Shown piece by piece: positions 29,348 to 41,159 of a DNA stretch of 64,000 nt. The DNA lies in NCBI RefSeq assembly GCF_013369335.1, contig NZ_SZQJ01000002.1:41287-105286 (forward strand). Reading direction: 5' to 3'. The DNA is from Vibrio sp. JPW-9-11-11. GTDB lineage: Bacteria; Pseudomonadota; Gammaproteobacteria; Enterobacterales; Vibrionaceae. The translations under genes and the position numbers were made by a program. The notes beneath the pieces were generated by a model. The model did no database searches, was not told where the DNA came from, and saw only the letters and a program-made list of their open reading frames with translations. Every line of letters begins with the position of its first letter. Position 1 is the first letter of the stretch.

Positions 29348-29373
29348 TAAAGAGTTAACCAACAGGTTTGTAA

Positions 29374-30111
29374 ATGAGTAACGAATTTATCTACGGCATT
29401 CACGCTGTGAAAGCCGTCCTTGAGCGCGAACCAGAGCGCTTTATCGAAGCGTTTGTCTTGAAGGGGCGTCAAGATGACCGTTTGATGCCGATTCTAAACG
29501 AGCTTCAAACGTGCGGCGTCTCGATTCAGCAGATGACGCGAAAAACCTTAGATGACAAAGCACGTGGTGCCAATCACCAAGGGATTATGGCGCGAGTTAA
29601 GCCCGCCAAACAGCTGAACGAAAATGATCTTGATGATATTTTAGCGAAGCATGAGTCGCCACTGTTGTTGGTTCTAGATGGCGTAACCGACCCGCATAAC
29701 TTAGGTGCGTGTCTACGTAACGCCGATGCAGCAGGGGTTGCGGCGGTTATCGTACCGAAAGATAAGTCAGCCAATATTAATGCAACGGTAAGTAAAGTTG
29801 CTTGCGGCGCGGCAGAAACCGTGCCATTGGTTCGCGTGACTAATCTTGCGCGTACTATGCGTGCGCTACAAGAACAAGGGGTCTGGTTTGTTGGTACGGC
29901 GGGTGAAGCCACTCACGACATTTACCAAGCGAAGTTGACCGGTCCACTGGCTATCGTGATGGGCGCGGAAGGGGATGGGATGCGCCGCCTGACTCGCGAA
30001 ACTTGCGACGATTTAATCAAGATCCCTATGGCGGGTAGTGTATCGAGTCTCAATGTATCAGTTGCTTCAGGTGTCTGTCTGTTTGAAGCGGTGCGTCAAC
30101 GTCTCGCATAG
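29374..30111 (+). CDS. rlmB: 23S rRNA (guanosine-2'-O-)-methyltransferase RlmB
   Basis: SPOUT-family enzyme that methylates the 2'-O of G2251 in the ribosomal P loop (E. coli numbering) using SAM. The 245-residue protein has an N-terminal L30e-like RNA-binding domain, [13 protein letters not shown], then motif 1 [17 protein letters not shown], motif 2 GAEGDGMRR and motif 3 [16 protein letters not shown], which form the SAM knot. Starts 26 nt after rnr and ends in a terminator. Confidence 0.97.
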   Translation: MSNEFIYGIHAVKAVLEREPERFIEAFVLKGRQDDRLMPILNELQTCGVSIQQMTRKTLDDKARGANHQGIMARVKPAKQLNENDLDDILAKHESPLLLVLDGVTDPHNLGACLRNADAAGVAAVIVPKDKSANINATVSKVACGAAETVPLVRVTNLARTMRALQEQGVWFVGTAGEATHDIYQAKLTGPLAIVMGAEGDGMRRLTRETCDDLIKIPMAGSVSSLNVSVASGVCLFEAVRQRLA

Positions 30112-30132
30112 TTAACTGACAACCTGATTAAT

Positions 30133-30166
30133 AAGCGCAGACTATCTGTTTAGGCTGCGCTTTTTT
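30133..30166 (+). terminator. Rho-independent terminator of rnr-rlmB
   Basis: AAGCGCAG (30133-30140) pairs with CTGCGCTT (30155-30162), then a T-tract to 30166. Confidence 0.9.
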
Positions 30167-30262
30167 GTCTTCGATTCGAGCTTGCAAGTGTTCATACTCT
30201 AGCGGTACCGCTAGACTCTCGTCCTCCGCTCCCTCCCATCGCGTTTAATTTTCAAACAGTGC

Positions 30263-30290
30263 TTGCATGTGAAACTGTGATCTGTATAAT
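30263..30290 (+). promoter_or_regulatory. S10 operon promoter
   Basis: TTGCAT (30263-30268), 16-nt spacer, TATAAT (30285-30290). The expected start is near 30297, about 300 nt before rpsJ. Confidence 0.8.
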
Positions 30291-30296
30291 GCAGCC

Positions 30297-30905
<609 letters not shown>

Positions 30906-30919
30906 GGGAGATTAGAAGA

Positions 30920-31549
30920 ATGATTGGTCTAATCGGTCGTAAAGTGGGCATGACCCGCGTATTTACTGAAGAAGGCGTTTCTATCCCAGTAACTGTTGTT
31001 GAGGTTGAAGCTAACCGTGTATCTCAAGTGAAAACTCTTGATACAGATGGCTACGCAGCAATCCAGGTTACTACTGGTGCTAAGAAAGCTAACCGCGTAA
31101 CTAAACCAGAAGCAGGTCACTTTGCGAAAGCAGGTGTTGAAGCTGGTCGTGGTCTTTGGGAATTCCGTTTGGAAAACGGTGAAGAGTTTGAAGTTGGTGC
31201 TGAACTAACTGTTGAACTATTCAACGAAACTAAGAAAGTAGACGTTACTGGTACTTCTAAAGGTAAAGGTTTCCAAGGCGCTGTTAAGCGTTGGAACTTC
31301 CGCACTCAAGATGCTACTCACGGTAACTCATTGTCTCACCGTGCTCCTGGTTCTATCGGTCAATGTCAGACTCCAGGTCGCGTATTTAAAGGCAAGAAAA
31401 TGGCAGGTCACATGGGTGCTGAGCGTGTAACGACTCAAAACCTAGAGATCGTACGTGTTGACGCTGAGCGCAACCTGCTTCTTATCAAAGGTGCAGTCCC
31501 AGGCGCAACTGGCGGCAACGTGATCGTTAAACCAGCTGTTAAAGCATAA
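30920..31549 (+). CDS. rplC: 50S ribosomal protein L3
   Basis: Early assembly protein near the peptidyl-transferase centre. The 209-residue product starts [15 protein letters not shown]; the loop near residue 150 has [10 protein letters not shown], where Gln is the usual PrmB methylation site. Starts 14 nt after rpsJ. Confidence 0.98.
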   Translation: MIGLIGRKVGMTRVFTEEGVSIPVTVVEVEANRVSQVKTLDTDGYAAIQVTTGAKKANRVTKPEAGHFAKAGVEAGRGLWEFRLENGEEFEVGAELTVELFNETKKVDVTGTSKGKGFQGAVKRWNFRTQDATHGNSLSHRAPGSIGQCQTPGRVFKGKKMAGHMGAERVTTQNLEIVRVDAERNLLLIKGAVPGATGGNVIVKPAVKA

Positions 31550-31566
31550 CGTCTCAGGAGTAAGTA

Positions 31567-32169
31567 ATGGAACTAATGGTTAAAGGTGCTGATGCACTAA
31601 CTGTTTCCGAAACTACTTTCGGACGTGAGTTTAACGAAGCTCTTGTACACCAAGTAGTTGTTGCATATGCAGCAGGTGCTCGTCAAGGTACACGTGCTCA
31701 GAAAACACGTTCTGAAGTATCTGGCGGTGGCGCGAAGCCATGGCGTCAAAAAGGTACTGGTCGCGCACGCGCTGGTACAATTCGTAGCCCAATCTGGCGT
31801 ACAGGTGGTGTTACTTTTGCTGCGAAACCACAAGATCACAGCCAAAAAGTAAACAAAAAAATGTACCGTGGTGCTATGAAGAGCATTCTTTCTGAGCTTG
31901 TTCGTCAAGAGCGTCTAATCGTTGTTGATAACTTCTCAGTAGAAGCACCAAAAACTAAAGAGCTAGTGGCTAAGCTTAAAGAGCTTGAGCTAACTGACGC
32001 TCTGATCGTGACTAGCGAAGTAGATGAGAATCTATTCCTAGCGGCTCGTAACCTATACAAAGTTGACGCACGTGACGTAGCTGGTATCGATCCAGTTTCT
32101 CTAATCGCGTTCGACAAAGTTGTAATGACTGCTGACGCAGTTAAACAAGTTGAGGAGATGCTAGCATGA
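31567..32169 (+). CDS. rplD: 50S ribosomal protein L4
   Basis: Tunnel-lining protein and, in E. coli, autogenous repressor of the S10 operon. The 200-residue protein has the extended loop [20 protein letters not shown] that reaches the exit tunnel. Its stop overlaps the rplW start by 4 nt (ATGA), implying coupled translation. Confidence 0.98.
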   Translation: MELMVKGADALTVSETTFGREFNEALVHQVVVAYAAGARQGTRAQKTRSEVSGGGAKPWRQKGTGRARAGTIRSPIWRTGGVTFAAKPQDHSQKVNKKMYRGAMKSILSELVRQERLIVVDNFSVEAPKTKELVAKLKELELTDALIVTSEVDENLFLAARNLYKVDARDVAGIDPVSLIAFDKVVMTADAVKQVEEMLA

Positions 32170-32468
32170 TTTCAGAAGAGCGTATCCTAAAAGTTCTACG
32201 TGCACCGCACATCTCTGAAAAAGCAACTATGGCAGCTGAGAAAGCGAACACTATCGTTTTCAAAGTAGCGAAAGATGCTACTAAAAAAGAGATCAAAGCA
32301 GCTGTAGAAAAGCTATTTGAAGTTGAAGTTAAGTCTGTAAATACTCTTATCAATAAGGGTAAGACCAAACGTCAAGGTCTACGCCAAGGTCGCCGCAGCG
32401 ACGTTAAGAAAGCGTACGTTACCTTGAAAGAAGGTCAAGATCTTGACTTCGTTGGCGGCGCGGAATAA
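32166..32468 (+). CDS. rplW: 50S ribosomal protein L23
   Basis: Exit-tunnel protein that docks trigger factor and SRP. The 100-residue product starts [20 protein letters not shown] and has the [15 protein letters not shown] tail. Overlaps rplD by 4 nt. Confidence 0.98.
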   Translation: MISEERILKVLRAPHISEKATMAAEKANTIVFKVAKDATKKEIKAAVEKLFEVEVKSVNTLINKGKTKRQGLRQGRRSDVKKAYVTLKEGQDLDFVGGAE

Positions 32469-32484
32469 CAGGAGTAGTTGAGAA

Positions 32485-33309
32485 ATGGCTATTGTTAAAT
32501 GTAAGCCGACTTCCCCTGGTCGTCGTCACGTTGTTAAAGTTGTTAACGCTGACCTACACAAGGGCAAGCCATACGCACCTCTTCTAGAGAAAAACTCTAA
32601 GAACGGTGGTCGTAACAACAACGGTCGTATCACAGTACGTCACATCGGCGGTGGTCACAAGCACCACTACCGTGTAATTGACTTCAAACGTACTAAAGAC
32701 GGTATCCCAGCGAAAGTTGAGCGTCTAGAATACGATCCAAACCGTAGCGCTAACATCGCTCTAGTTCTGTACGCAGACGGTGAGCGTCGTTACATCCTAG
32801 CACCTAAAGGTGTTCAAGCTGGTGATGCTATCCAGTCTGGTGTTGATGCACCAATCAAAGCTGGTAACACGCTTCCAATGCGTAACATCCCAGTAGGTTC
32901 AACTGTACATAACGTTGAACTTAAACCTGGTAAAGGTGGTCAGCTAGCTCGTTCGGCTGGTGCATATGCTCAAATCGTTGCTCGCGACGGTGCATACGTA
33001 ACTATCCGTCTACGTTCTGGCGAAATGCGCAAAGTACTTTCTGAAGGCCGTGCAACAATCGGTGAAGTTGGTAACTCTGAGCACATGCTACGTGAACTTG
33101 GTAAAGCTGGTGCTAACCGCTGGCGCGGTGTTCGTCCTACCGTTCGCGGTGTGGTAATGAACCCAGTAGACCACCCACACGGTGGTGGTGAAGGTCGTAC
33201 TTCTGGTGGCCGTCACCCAGTTTCACCATGGGGTCAGCCAACTAAAGGCTTCAAGACTCGTAAGAACAAACGCACTGACAAGTACATCGTACGTCGTCGT
33301 AACAAGTAA
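32485..33309 (+). CDS. rplB: 50S ribosomal protein L2
   Basis: Binds 23S rRNA near the peptidyl-transferase centre and is required for subunit joining. The 274-residue product has [15 protein letters not shown] and the C-terminal [15 protein letters not shown] with the conserved essential His. Confidence 0.98.
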   Translation: MAIVKCKPTSPGRRHVVKVVNADLHKGKPYAPLLEKNSKNGGRNNNGRITVRHIGGGHKHHYRVIDFKRTKDGIPAKVERLEYDPNRSANIALVLYADGERRYILAPKGVQAGDAIQSGVDAPIKAGNTLPMRNIPVGSTVHNVELKPGKGGQLARSAGAYAQIVARDGAYVTIRLRSGEMRKVLSEGRATIGEVGNSEHMLRELGKAGANRWRGVRPTVRGVVMNPVDHPHGGGEGRTSGGRHPVSPWGQPTKGFKTRKNKRTDKYIVRRRNK

Positions 33310-33330
33310 TCTATATAAAGAGGAATCGCC

Positions 33331-33609
33331 ATGCCACGTTCTCTCAAGAAAGGTCCATTTATTGACCTACACTTGCTGAAGAAGGTAGAGAAAGCGGTGG
33401 AAAGCGGAGACAAGAAGCCTATTAAGACTTGGTCCCGTCGTTCAATGATCATCCCTACGATGATCGGTTTGACCATCGCTGTCCATAATGGTCGTCAGCA
33501 CGTACCAGTATTTGTAACCGAAGAAATGATCGGTCACAAACTGGGTGAATTCGCACCAACACGTACTTACCGCGGCCATGTCGTGGATAAGAAAGCTAAG
33601 AAGCGTTAA
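33331..33609 (+). CDS. rpsS: 30S ribosomal protein S19
   Basis: Head protein that contacts S13 and the A-site region. The 92-residue product starts [20 protein letters not shown] and ends [18 protein letters not shown] lies upstream of the ATG. Confidence 0.98.
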   Translation: MPRSLKKGPFIDLHLLKKVEKAVESGDKKPIKTWSRRSMIIPTMIGLTIAVHNGRQHVPVFVTEEMIGHKLGEFAPTRTYRGHVVDKKAKKR

Positions 33610-33619
33610 GGAGTAGATG

Positions 33620-33952
33620 ATGGAAGCACTAGCTAAACATAACTTTGCTCGCATTTCGCCTCAGAAAGCTCGCTTAGTTGCGGACCAAATTCGTGGTAAA
33701 TCTGTAGACCAAGCTCTAGAAATCTTGACGTTCAGCAACAAAAAAGCTGCTGATCTTATCAAGAAAGTTCTTGAGTCAGCTATCGCTAACGCGGAGCACA
33801 ATGAAGGCGCAGATATTGACGATCTAAATGTCGCAAAAATCTTCGTAGATGAAGGCCCGATCATGAAGCGTATTATGCCTCGTGCTAAAGGTCGTGCGGA
33901 TCGTATCTTGAAGCGTTCAAGCCACATCACTGTTGTTGTAGCAGATCGCTAA
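33620..33952 (+). CDS. rplV: 50S ribosomal protein L22
   Basis: Lines the exit tunnel; its beta-hairpin loop is a known macrolide-resistance site. Of two adjacent ATGs I chose the second (33620), with AAGGAG 6 nt upstream, giving 110 residues as in E. coli and the N-terminus [19 protein letters not shown]. The loop region is [13 protein letters not shown]. Confidence 0.97.
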   Translation: MEALAKHNFARISPQKARLVADQIRGKSVDQALEILTFSNKKAADLIKKVLESAIANAEHNEGADIDDLNVAKIFVDEGPIMKRIMPRAKGRADRILKRSSHITVVVADR

Positions 33953-33971
33953 GAGACTAGGAGAGTAAGCA

Positions 33972-34670
33972 ATGGGTCAAAAAGTACATCCTAATGGTAT
34001 TCGTCTAGGCATCGTTAAGCCTTGGAATGCTACATGGTTTGCTAACACCAAAGATTTCGCTGACAACCTAGACGGCGACTTCAAGGTACGTCAGTTCCTT
34101 ACAAGTGAACTGAAAAAAGCATCACTTTCACGCATCGTTATCGAGCGTCCTGCTAAGAGCATCCGTGTGACTATCCACACTGCTCGTCCAGGCGTAGTAA
34201 TCGGTAAGAAAGGTGAAGACGTAGAAAAACTACGCGCAGCTGTAGCTAAAATCGCAGGTGTACCAGCGCAAATTAACATCGCTGAAGTACGTAAGCCTGA
34301 GCTAGATGCACAGCTTGTAGGTGATAGCATCGCGTCTCAGCTAGAGCGTCGTGTTATGTTCCGTCGTGCTATGAAGCGCGCGGTACAAAACGCTATGCGT
34401 CTAGGCGCTAAAGGTATCAAAGTAGAAGTAAGTGGTCGTCTAGGCGGCGCTGAAATTGCACGTTCAGAGTGGTACCGTGAAGGCCGTGTGCCTCTACACA
34501 CTCTACGTGCTGACATTGATTACGCAACTTCTTCGGCTCACACTCAATACGGTGTGATCGGCATTAAAGTTTGGATCTTCAAAGGTGAGATTCTAGGCGG
34601 TATGCCAGCAGCTAACGCTGTAGAGCCTAAAGGCGACAAGCCTAAGAAGCAGCGTAAAGGCCGTAAGTAA
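33972..34670 (+). CDS. rpsC: 30S ribosomal protein S3
   Basis: mRNA-entry-channel protein with helicase function. The 232-residue product contains the KH-domain motif [16 protein letters not shown] and the C-terminal [17 protein letters not shown]; Lys/Arg-rich tail. Confidence 0.98.
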   Translation: MGQKVHPNGIRLGIVKPWNATWFANTKDFADNLDGDFKVRQFLTSELKKASLSRIVIERPAKSIRVTIHTARPGVVIGKKGEDVEKLRAAVAKIAGVPAQINIAEVRKPELDAQLVGDSIASQLERRVMFRRAMKRAVQNAMRLGAKGIKVEVSGRLGGAEIARSEWYREGRVPLHTLRADIDYATSSAHTQYGVIGIKVWIFKGEILGGMPAANAVEPKGDKPKKQRKGRK

Positions 34671-34681
34671 GGAGTCGACAG

Positions 34682-35092
34682 ATGCTACAACCTAAACGTA
34701 CTAAGTTCCGTAAGGTTCAGACAGGTCGTAACCGTGGTCTAGCTAAAGGTACTGATGTAAGCTTCGGCGAATTCGGTCTTAAAGCTACTGGCCGTGGTCG
34801 TCTAACTGCTCGTCAAATCGAAGCGGCACGTCGTGCAATGACACGTCACGTTAAGCGTCAAGGTAAAATCTGGATCCGTGTGTTCCCAGACAAGCCTATC
34901 ACAGAAAAACCACTTGAAGTTCGTCAGGGTAAGGGTAAAGGTAACGTTGAGTACTGGGTAGCCCAAATCCAACCTGGTAAGGTGATGTACGAAATGGGTG
35001 GTGTACCTGAAGAATTGGCTCGTGAAGCGTTCCGCCTAGCGGCTCGCAAACTGCCATTCAAAACTACATTTGTAACTAAGCAGGTGATGTGA
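34682..35092 (+). CDS. rplP: 50S ribosomal protein L16
   Basis: Late-assembly protein close to the A-site tRNA. The 136-residue product starts [19 protein letters not shown]. The Arg near residue 81 ([20 protein letters not shown]) is the usual hydroxylation site in E. coli. Its stop codon shares one base with the rpmC start. Confidence 0.98.
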   Translation: MLQPKRTKFRKVQTGRNRGLAKGTDVSFGEFGLKATGRGRLTARQIEAARRAMTRHVKRQGKIWIRVFPDKPITEKPLEVRQGKGKGNVEYWVAQIQPGKVMYEMGGVPEELAREAFRLAARKLPFKTTFVTKQVM

Positions 35093-35283
35093 TGAAAGCA
35101 CAAGATCTACGCGAGAAAAGCGTTGAAGAGCTTAACGCTGAGCTATTGAATTTGCTACGTGAACAGTTCAACTTGCGCATGCAAGCTGCGACTGGTCAAC
35201 TACAGCAAACTCATACTCTGAAAGCTGTACGCCGTGATATCGCACGTGTGAAAACTGTTTTGACTGAGAAGGCAGGCGCATAA
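35092..35283 (+). CDS. rpmC: 50S ribosomal protein L29
   Basis: Small exit-tunnel protein of 63 residues, [20 protein letters not shown] chose ATG 35092, overlapping the rplP stop (TGATG), over the GTG one codon upstream; it matches the E. coli length. The stop overlaps the rpsQ start by 1 nt. Confidence 0.97.
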   Translation: MKAQDLREKSVEELNAELLNLLREQFNLRMQAATGQLQQTHTLKAVRRDIARVKTVLTEKAGA

Positions 35284-35537
35284 TGAGCGAAGTAAAACGT
35301 ACTCAACAAGGTCGTGTTGTAAGCGACAAGGCTGATAAGTCTATCACTGTTGCTATCGAACGTTTCGTAAAACACCCAATTTACGGTAAGTTCGTAAAAC
35401 GCACGACAAAAGTACACGCACATGACGAAAACAACGAGTGTGGCCTAGGCGACACAGTTGAAATCGCAGAGTGTCGTCCACTGTCTAAGACTAAGTCTTG
35501 GACTTTGGTAAAAGTTCTAGAAAAAGCGAAAGGCTAA
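35283..35537 (+). CDS. rpsQ: 30S ribosomal protein S17
   Basis: Primary 16S rRNA binder of 84 residues with [16 protein letters not shown] and the [18 protein letters not shown] motif. Last gene of the S10 operon; a terminator follows. Confidence 0.98.
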   Translation: MSEVKRTQQGRVVSDKADKSITVAIERFVKHPIYGKFVKRTTKVHAHDENNECGLGDTVEIAECRPLSKTKSWTLVKVLEKAKG

Positions 35538-35561
35538 TCCCTTAGCTAATTCTATGAAATA

Positions 35562-35599
35562 AAACGGCTCCAAAATTATTTTGGGGCCGTTTATTTTTT
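35562..35599 (+). terminator. Rho-independent terminator of the S10 operon
   Basis: AAACGGC(T)CCAAAA pairs with TTTTGG(G)GCCGTTT around TTA, followed by ATTTTTT. It separates the S10 and spc operons. Confidence 0.9.
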
Positions 35600-35622
35600 G
35601 ACTACCCAATCACAAAAAAGGG

Positions 35623-35682
35623 TGGTACAATTCGCGTCCCTTTTAAAGAGGCAGCCCGACCCGAGAGGGTCTAGTTTTTTTT
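35623..35682 (+). promoter_or_regulatory. spc operon promoter and leader with terminator-like hairpin
   Basis: An extended -10 element TGG-TACAAT lies at 35623-35631; no good -35 at the usual distance was found. In the leader, GACCC-GAGA-GGGTC (35658-35671) is followed 3 nt later by eight T (35675-35682), the form of an intrinsic terminator, only 21 nt before rplN. It could attenuate the operon or be a weak stop for S10 read-through. Confidence 0.6.
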
Positions 35683-35703
35683 ATATTTAGCGGAGCACTA
35701 ACA

Positions 35704-36075
35704 ATGATCCAAATGCAAAGTACACTTGACGCAGCTGATAACTCAGGCGCGCGCAAGGTAATGTGTATTAAGGTCCTGGGTGGCTCACACCGCCGTTATG
35801 CACATATCGGTGACGTCATCAAAGTTACTGTTAAGGAAGCAATTCCTCGCGGTAAAGTTAAGAAAGGTGACGTTCTGAAGGCGGTTGTTGTGCGCACTCG
35901 CAAAGGCGTTCGTCGTCCAGACGGTTCTGTCATTCGCTTCGACCGTAATGCTTGTGTATTGCTTAACGACAATACTGAGCAACCTATCGGTACACGTATC
36001 TTTGGCCCTGTGACGCGTGAACTTCGTGGCGATAAGTTCATGAAGATCGTTTCACTGGCTCCAGAAGTTCTGTAA
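35704..36075 (+). CDS. rplN: 50S ribosomal protein L14
   Basis: Subunit-interface protein; first gene of the spc operon. The 123-residue product starts [20 protein letters not shown] and has [14 protein letters not shown] near the C-terminus. CGGAG lies upstream of the ATG. Confidence 0.98.
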   Translation: MIQMQSTLDAADNSGARKVMCIKVLGGSHRRYAHIGDVIKVTVKEAIPRGKVKKGDVLKAVVVRTRKGVRRPDGSVIRFDRNACVLLNDNTEQPIGTRIFGPVTRELRGDKFMKIVSLAPEVL

Positions 36076-36088
36076 GGAGCACGAAGAA

Positions 36089-36406
36089 ATGGCAGCTAAA
36101 ATCCGTCGTAATGACGAAGTAATCGTTCTTGCTGGTAAAGACAAAGGCAAGAAAGGTAAAGTAACTAAGGTTCTAGCAACTGGTAAAGTTATCGTTGAAG
36201 GTATCAACCTAGTTAAGAAGCATCAGAAACCTGTTCCAGCTATGGGTATCCAAGGCGGTATCGTAGAGCAAGAAGCAGCAATCGACGTTTCTAACGTGGC
36301 GATTTTCAACGCAGCTACTGGTAAAGCTGACCGTATCGGTTTCCGTTTCGAAGATGGTAAGAAAGTACGTTTCTTTAAATCTAACAACGAAATCGTTTCT
36401 AACTAA
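36089..36406 (+). CDS. rplX: 50S ribosomal protein L24
   Basis: Early assembly initiator of 105 residues with the KOW motif [19 protein letters not shown]. Followed by rplE; in E. coli the S8 repressor site lies at the rplX-rplE junction. Confidence 0.98.
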   Translation: MAAKIRRNDEVIVLAGKDKGKKGKVTKVLATGKVIVEGINLVKKHQKPVPAMGIQGGIVEQEAAIDVSNVAIFNAATGKADRIGFRFEDGKKVRFFKSNNEIVSN

Positions 36407-36429
36407 TAGAAGTAATTTGGAGTTCTACT

Positions 36430-36969
36430 ATGGCGAAACTGCATGATTACTACAAGTCGTCTGTAGTCGCTGAACTGACCAAACAGTTTAGCTACACAAG
36501 CGTCATGCAAGTCCCTAGAATCGAGAAAATCACCCTAAACATGGGTGTTGGTGAAGCAATCAACGATAAGAAACTGCTAGAAAACGCAGCAGCTGATATG
36601 GCAACGATCTCTGGTCAAAAGCCACTAATCACTAAAGCGCGTAAATCTGTTGCTGGTTTCAAAATCCGCGAAGGCTACCCTATCGGTTGTAAAGTAACCT
36701 TGCGTGGCGAACGTATGTGGGATTTTCTTGAGCGTTTAATTAACATCGCTCTTCCACGTGTACGTGACTTCCGTGGCGTTAGCGCTAAGTCTTTTGACGG
36801 ACGCGGTAACTACAGCATGGGCGTTCGCGAGCAAATCATCTTCCCGGAAATCGACTTTGATAAAGTTGATCGAGTACGCGGTCTAGACATCACTATTACG
36901 ACGTCTGCTGGTACTGATGAGGAAGGCCGAGCTCTGCTGGCTGCCTTTAACTTCCCATTCCGTAAGTAA
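36430..36969 (+). CDS. rplE: 50S ribosomal protein L5
   Basis: Central protuberance protein that binds 5S rRNA. The 179-residue product starts [20 protein letters not shown] and has the [12 protein letters not shown] motif. The start-codon region (GCGAAACTGCATGATTAC) closely resembles the E. coli rplE start, which is the S8 binding site for spc autoregulation. Confidence 0.98.
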   Translation: MAKLHDYYKSSVVAELTKQFSYTSVMQVPRIEKITLNMGVGEAINDKKLLENAAADMATISGQKPLITKARKSVAGFKIREGYPIGCKVTLRGERMWDFLERLINIALPRVRDFRGVSAKSFDGRGNYSMGVREQIIFPEIDFDKVDRVRGLDITITTSAGTDEEGRALLAAFNFPFRK

Positions 36970-36986
36970 GGTGAAGGGTTACTGTT

Positions 36987-37292
36987 ATGGCTAAAAATTC
37001 AATGAAAGCACGTGAAGCAAAACGTGCGAAGCTTGTAGCTAAGTTCGCTGAAAAGCGCGCGGCTCTTAAAGCTACTATCAGCGATGTAAACGCATCTGAA
37101 GAAGATCGTTGGAATGCAGTGCTTAAACTGCAAACACTTCCACGTGATTCAAGTGCATCACGTCAGCGCAACCGTTGTAACCAAACTGGTCGTCCACACG
37201 GTTACCTACGTAAGTTCGGTCTAAGCCGTATTAAAGTTCGCGAAGCTTGCATGAAAGGCGAGATTCCTGGACTTCGTAAGGCTAGCTGGTAA
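36987..37292 (+). CDS. rpsN: 30S ribosomal protein S14 (zinc-free type)
   Basis: Head protein of 101 residues ending [20 protein letters not shown]...LRKASW. It lacks the CxxC...CxxC zinc site of the short form, so this is the long C-minus type. Confidence 0.98.
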   Translation: MAKNSMKAREAKRAKLVAKFAEKRAALKATISDVNASEEDRWNAVLKLQTLPRDSSASRQRNRCNQTGRPHGYLRKFGLSRIKVREACMKGEIPGLRKASW

Positions 37293-37321
37293 TTGCCACT
37301 TAATCATTTGGAGTAAATCAT

Positions 37322-37714
37322 ATGAGCATGCAAGATCCGATTTCGGATATGCTGACCCGCATTCGTAACGGTCAAGCAGCAGACAAAGTCTCTGTAAAAA
37401 TGCCTTCTTCAAAGCTTAAAGTTGCAATTGCTGCACTACTAAAAGCTGAAGGTTACATCGTTGACTTCGCTGTAGAAGGCGAAGCAAAACCTGAGCTAGA
37501 AGTTACTCTTAAGTACTTCCAAGCTAAACCAGTAATTGAGCAACTAAAACGTGTTTCTCGTCCAGGTCTACGTGTTTACAAGAAGAAAGATCAACTTCCT
37601 TCTGTAATGGGTGGTCTTGGTGTTGCTATCGTTTCAACTTCCAAGGGTCTTATGTCAGACCGTGCTGCACGTAAAGCAGGTCTTGGTGGTGAAATCATCT
37701 GCTACGTAGCGTAA
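37322..37714 (+). CDS. rpsH: 30S ribosomal protein S8
   Basis: Central-domain 16S binder and, in E. coli, translational repressor of the spc operon. The 130-residue product starts [18 protein letters not shown] and ends with [20 protein letters not shown]. Confidence 0.98.
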   Translation: MSMQDPISDMLTRIRNGQAADKVSVKMPSSKLKVAIAALLKAEGYIVDFAVEGEAKPELEVTLKYFQAKPVIEQLKRVSRPGLRVYKKKDQLPSVMGGLGVAIVSTSKGLMSDRAARKAGLGGEIICYVA

Positions 37715-37726
37715 TAGGAGTAGAAT

Positions 37727-38260
37727 ATGTCTCGTGTTGCAAAAGCACCTGTCGCTATTCCAGCTGGCGTAGAGGTGAAACTAAACGGCCAAGAAATCAC
37801 TGTAAAAGGTGCTAAAGGCGAACTATCTCGCGTTCTTAACGACGCAGTAGTTGTAGCTCAGGAAGAAAACAATCTTACTTTCGGTCCACGTGAAGGTGTT
37901 GTAAACGCATGGGCACAAGCAGGTACTGCTCGCGCTCTAGTAAACAACATGGTTGTTGGTGTTACTGAAGGCTTTACTAAGAAGCTAACCCTTAAGGGTG
38001 TTGGTTACCGTGCTGCTATCAAAGGCAACGCTGTAGGTCTAACTCTAGGCTTCTCTCACCCAGTTGAGCACGAGTTGCCAGCGGGTATTAAAGCTGAATG
38101 TCCAAGCCAAACTGAAATCGTGATCACTGGTTGTGACAAGCAACTTGTTGGTCAGGTTGCGGCTGACATTCGTTCTTACCGTGAGCCTGAGCCTTACAAA
38201 GGTAAAGGTGTTCGTTACGCAGATGAAAATGTGCGTACTAAAGAAGCTAAGAAGAAGTAA
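37727..38260 (+). CDS. rplF: 50S ribosomal protein L6
   Basis: Near the GTPase-associated centre. The 177-residue product starts [17 protein letters not shown] and has the conserved [14 protein letters not shown] tail. Confidence 0.98.
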   Translation: MSRVAKAPVAIPAGVEVKLNGQEITVKGAKGELSRVLNDAVVVAQEENNLTFGPREGVVNAWAQAGTARALVNNMVVGVTEGFTKKLTLKGVGYRAAIKGNAVGLTLGFSHPVEHELPAGIKAECPSQTEIVITGCDKQLVGQVAADIRSYREPEPYKGKGVRYADENVRTKEAKKK

Positions 38261-38269
38261 GGTAACACT

Positions 38270-38623
38270 ATGGATAAGAAAGCATCTCGCATCCGTCGTG
38301 CTACACGTGCACGTCGTAAGATTGCAGAACTGGGTGCAACTCGCCTAGTAGTACACCGTACTCCTCGTCACGTGTACGCTCAGGTTATTGCAGCTAATGG
38401 CTCTGAGGTTATCGCAGCAGCTTCTACTGTAGAAAAAGCGATCCGTGAGCAAGTTAAGAACACTGGTAACGTTGATGCAGCTAAAGCAGTAGGTAAAGCT
38501 ATTGCAGAGCGCGCGCTTGAAAAAGGCGTTGACGCAGTTGCATTTGATCGTTCTGGTTTCCAATACCACGGTCGAGTGGCGGCGCTAGCAGAATCTGCTC
38601 GCGAAGCTGGTCTGAAATTCTAA
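38270..38623 (+). CDS. rplR: 50S ribosomal protein L18
   Basis: 5S rRNA-binding protein of 117 residues with [16 protein letters not shown] and the C-terminal [20 protein letters not shown]. Confidence 0.98.
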   Translation: MDKKASRIRRATRARRKIAELGATRLVVHRTPRHVYAQVIAANGSEVIAAASTVEKAIREQVKNTGNVDAAKAVGKAIAERALEKGVDAVAFDRSGFQYHGRVAALAESAREAGLKF

Positions 38624-38637
38624 GGTAGGGTTGGAAG

Positions 38638-39141
38638 ATGGCTAAAGAACAACAAGTTCAAGCGAATGATTTGCAAGAAAAGCTAATCGCCGTTAACCGC
38701 GTTTCTAAAACGGTTAAAGGTGGTCGAATCATGAGCTTCACTGCACTAACAGTAGTTGGTGACGGTAACGGTCGTGTAGGTTTCGGTTACGGCAAAGCCC
38801 GTGAAGTACCTGCTGCGATCCAGAAAGCAATGGAAAAAGCACGTCGTAACATGACTACGATCGCGCTAAACGAAGGTACTCTTCACCACCCGGTGAAAGG
38901 TCGCCATTCGGGCTCTAAAGTTTACATGCAGCCTGCTGCAGAAGGTACTGGTGTTATCGCAGGTGGTGCGATGCGTGCAGTACTAGAAGTTGCTGGTGTA
39001 CACAACGTACTATCTAAAGCATACGGTTCTACGAACCCTATCAACATCGTTCGTGCAACGATCGATGCACTAGGTAGCATGAAGTCACCAGAAATGGTTG
39101 CTGCTAAACGTGGTCTAACTGTTGAATCTATTTCGGAGTAA
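38638..39141 (+). CDS. rpsE: 30S ribosomal protein S5
   Basis: Decoding-fidelity protein of 167 residues. The N-terminal domain has [19 protein letters not shown], the loop linked to spectinomycin resistance, followed by [14 protein letters not shown]. Confidence 0.98.
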   Translation: MAKEQQVQANDLQEKLIAVNRVSKTVKGGRIMSFTALTVVGDGNGRVGFGYGKAREVPAAIQKAMEKARRNMTTIALNEGTLHHPVKGRHSGSKVYMQPAAEGTGVIAGGAMRAVLEVAGVHNVLSKAYGSTNPINIVRATIDALGSMKSPEMVAAKRGLTVESISE

Positions 39142-39148
39142 GAACACC

Positions 39149-39325
39149 ATGGCAACTATTAAAGTAACTCAAACTAAAAGCTCAATTGGTCGCCTGCCTA
39201 AGCACAAAGCTACTTTGCGCGGTCTAGGCCTTCGTAAAATCAACCACACAGTAGAACTTGAAGATACTCCGTGCGTTCGCGGTATGATCAACAAGGTTTA
39301 CTACATGGTTAAAGTTGAGGAGTAA
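39149..39325 (+). CDS. rpmD: 50S ribosomal protein L30
   Basis: 58-residue protein. I chose ATG 39149, 7 nt after the rpsE stop, giving [20 protein letters not shown]; the longer frame would overlap rpsE by 20 nt. Confidence 0.97.
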
Positions 39326-39330
39326 TCAGA

Positions 39331-39765
39331 ATGCGTTTGAATACTCTATCACCAGCAGCTGGTGCTAAAACTACCGCTAAGCGTGTAGGTCGTGGTATCG
39401 GTTCTGGCCTAGGTAAAACTGGTGGCCGTGGCCACAAAGGTCAAAAGTCACGTTCTGGCGGCAGTGTTCGTCCAGGTTTCGAAGGCGGTCAGATGCCTCT
39501 GAAACAACGTCTACCAAAATTCGGCTTCACTTCTCGTAAGAGCCTAGTGTCTGCTGAAGTTCGTCTAGCTGAGCTAGCGAAAGTAACTGGTGACGTAGTA
39601 GATCTAAACAGCCTTAAAGCTGCTAACGTTATCACTAAGAACATCGAATTCGTAAAAGTTGTTCTATCTGGTGAAATCAACAAAGCAGTGACTGTAAAAG
39701 GTCTACGTGTGACTAAAGGCGCTAAAGCTGCAATCGAAGCTGCAGGCGGTAAAATCGAGGAATAA
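39331..39765 (+). CDS. rplO: 50S ribosomal protein L15
   Basis: 144-residue late-assembly protein, [20 protein letters not shown], with the Gly-rich [20 protein letters not shown] segment. Confidence 0.98.
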   Translation: MRLNTLSPAAGAKTTAKRVGRGIGSGLGKTGGRGHKGQKSRSGGSVRPGFEGGQMPLKQRLPKFGFTSRKSLVSAEVRLAELAKVTGDVVDLNSLKAANVITKNIEFVKVVLSGEINKAVTVKGLRVTKGAKAAIEAAGGKIEE

Positions 39766-39785
39766 TCTCGAGGAACGAGGTACAG

Positions 39786-41120
39786 ATGGCTAAGAAACCA
39801 GGACAAGATTTTCGTAGTGCTCAGAGCGGCTTAAGTGAGCTAAAGTCGCGCTTATTATTCGTAATTGGTGCACTTTTAGTATTCCGAGCAGGCTCTTTCG
39901 TGCCGATTCCTGGTATTGACGCTGCTGTACTTGCCGATTTGTTCGAACAGCAAAAAGGTACCATCGTAGAAATGTTTAACATGTTCTCCGGTGGTGCTCT
40001 TGAGCGTGCATCTATATTAGCGTTGGGCATCATGCCGTATATTTCGGCATCGATTGTTGTCCAACTGCTAACTGTAGTTCATCCAGCGTTAGCTGAACTC
40101 AAAAAAGAGGGTGAAGCAGGCCGTCGTAAGATCAGCCAATATACACGCTACGGCACGCTTGTACTTGCAACATTCCAAGCTATAGGTATTGCAACAGGCC
40201 TACCAAGCATGGTCGACAATCTGGTTGTTATCAACCAAACCATGTTTACGCTAATTGCTACCGTAAGTTTAGTAACCGGCACCATGTTCCTAATGTGGTT
40301 AGGTGAACAGATTACAGAGCGCGGAATTGGTAACGGTATTTCGATACTGATTTTTGCAGGTATTGTTGCTGGGTTGCCTTCGGCAATCGGTCAAACAATC
40401 GAGCAAGCGCGTCAAGGTGAATTGCATGTACTTCTTCTGCTGTTGATTGCTGTACTTGCTTTCGCAGTTATTTATTTCGTTGTTTTCATGGAGCGTGGTC
40501 AACGTCGTATCGTTGTCAACTACGCGAAGCGTCAACAAGGTCGTAAAGTTTTTGCTGCACAAAGCACTCACTTGCCACTTAAGATTAATATGGCAGGTGT
40601 TATTCCAGCAATCTTCGCATCAAGCATTATCCTGTTCCCTGGAACACTGGCTCAGTGGTTTGGTCAGAATGGTGAGAGCAGCACGTTCGGTTGGTTAACT
40701 GACGTGTCTTTGGCTCTTAGCCCTGGTCAACCTTTGTATGTAATGCTTTATGCAGCAGCGATTATTTTCTTCTGTTTCTTTTACACGGCGTTGGTTTTCA
40801 ACCCGCGTGAAACAGCAGATAACTTGAAGAAGTCCGGTGCATTCGTACCCGGCATCCGCCCAGGTGAGCAGACAGCTAAGTATATTGATAAAGTAATGAC
40901 GCGTTTAACCCTCGCCGGTGCGCTTTACATTACCTTTATCTGTCTGATTCCAGAGTTCATGATGGTCGCGTGGAACGTACGTTTCTACTTCGGCGGTACG
41001 TCACTACTCATCGTAGTGGTCGTTATCATGGACTTTATGGCACAGGTACAGACTCATCTGATGTCTCAACAGTATGATTCTGTGTTGAAGAAGGCAAATC
41101 TGAAAGGGTACGGCCGTTAA
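39786..41120 (+). CDS. secY: Protein translocase subunit SecY
   Basis: Channel of the SecYEG translocon in the inner membrane. The 444-residue protein has ten hydrophobic helices, the plug-region [21 protein letters not shown], the cytosolic loop [20 protein letters not shown] and [11 protein letters not shown]. Located in the spc operon before rpmJ, as in E. coli. Confidence 0.98.
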   Translation: MAKKPGQDFRSAQSGLSELKSRLLFVIGALLVFRAGSFVPIPGIDAAVLADLFEQQKGTIVEMFNMFSGGALERASILALGIMPYISASIVVQLLTVVHPALAELKKEGEAGRRKISQYTRYGTLVLATFQAIGIATGLPSMVDNLVVINQTMFTLIATVSLVTGTMFLMWLGEQITERGIGNGISILIFAGIVAGLPSAIGQTIEQARQGELHVLLLLLIAVLAFAVIYFVVFMERGQRRIVVNYAKRQQGRKVFAAQSTHLPLKINMAGVIPAIFASSIILFPGTLAQWFGQNGESSTFGWLTDVSLALSPGQPLYVMLYAAAIIFFCFFYTALVFNPRETADNLKKSGAFVPGIRPGEQTAKYIDKVMTRLTLAGALYITFICLIPEFMMVAWNVRFYFGGTSLLIVVVVIMDFMAQVQTHLMSQQYDSVLKKANLKGYGR

Positions 41121-41159
41121 TCCGGCGGTATTCTCAGATTTCATTTACGGAGTTTAGCA

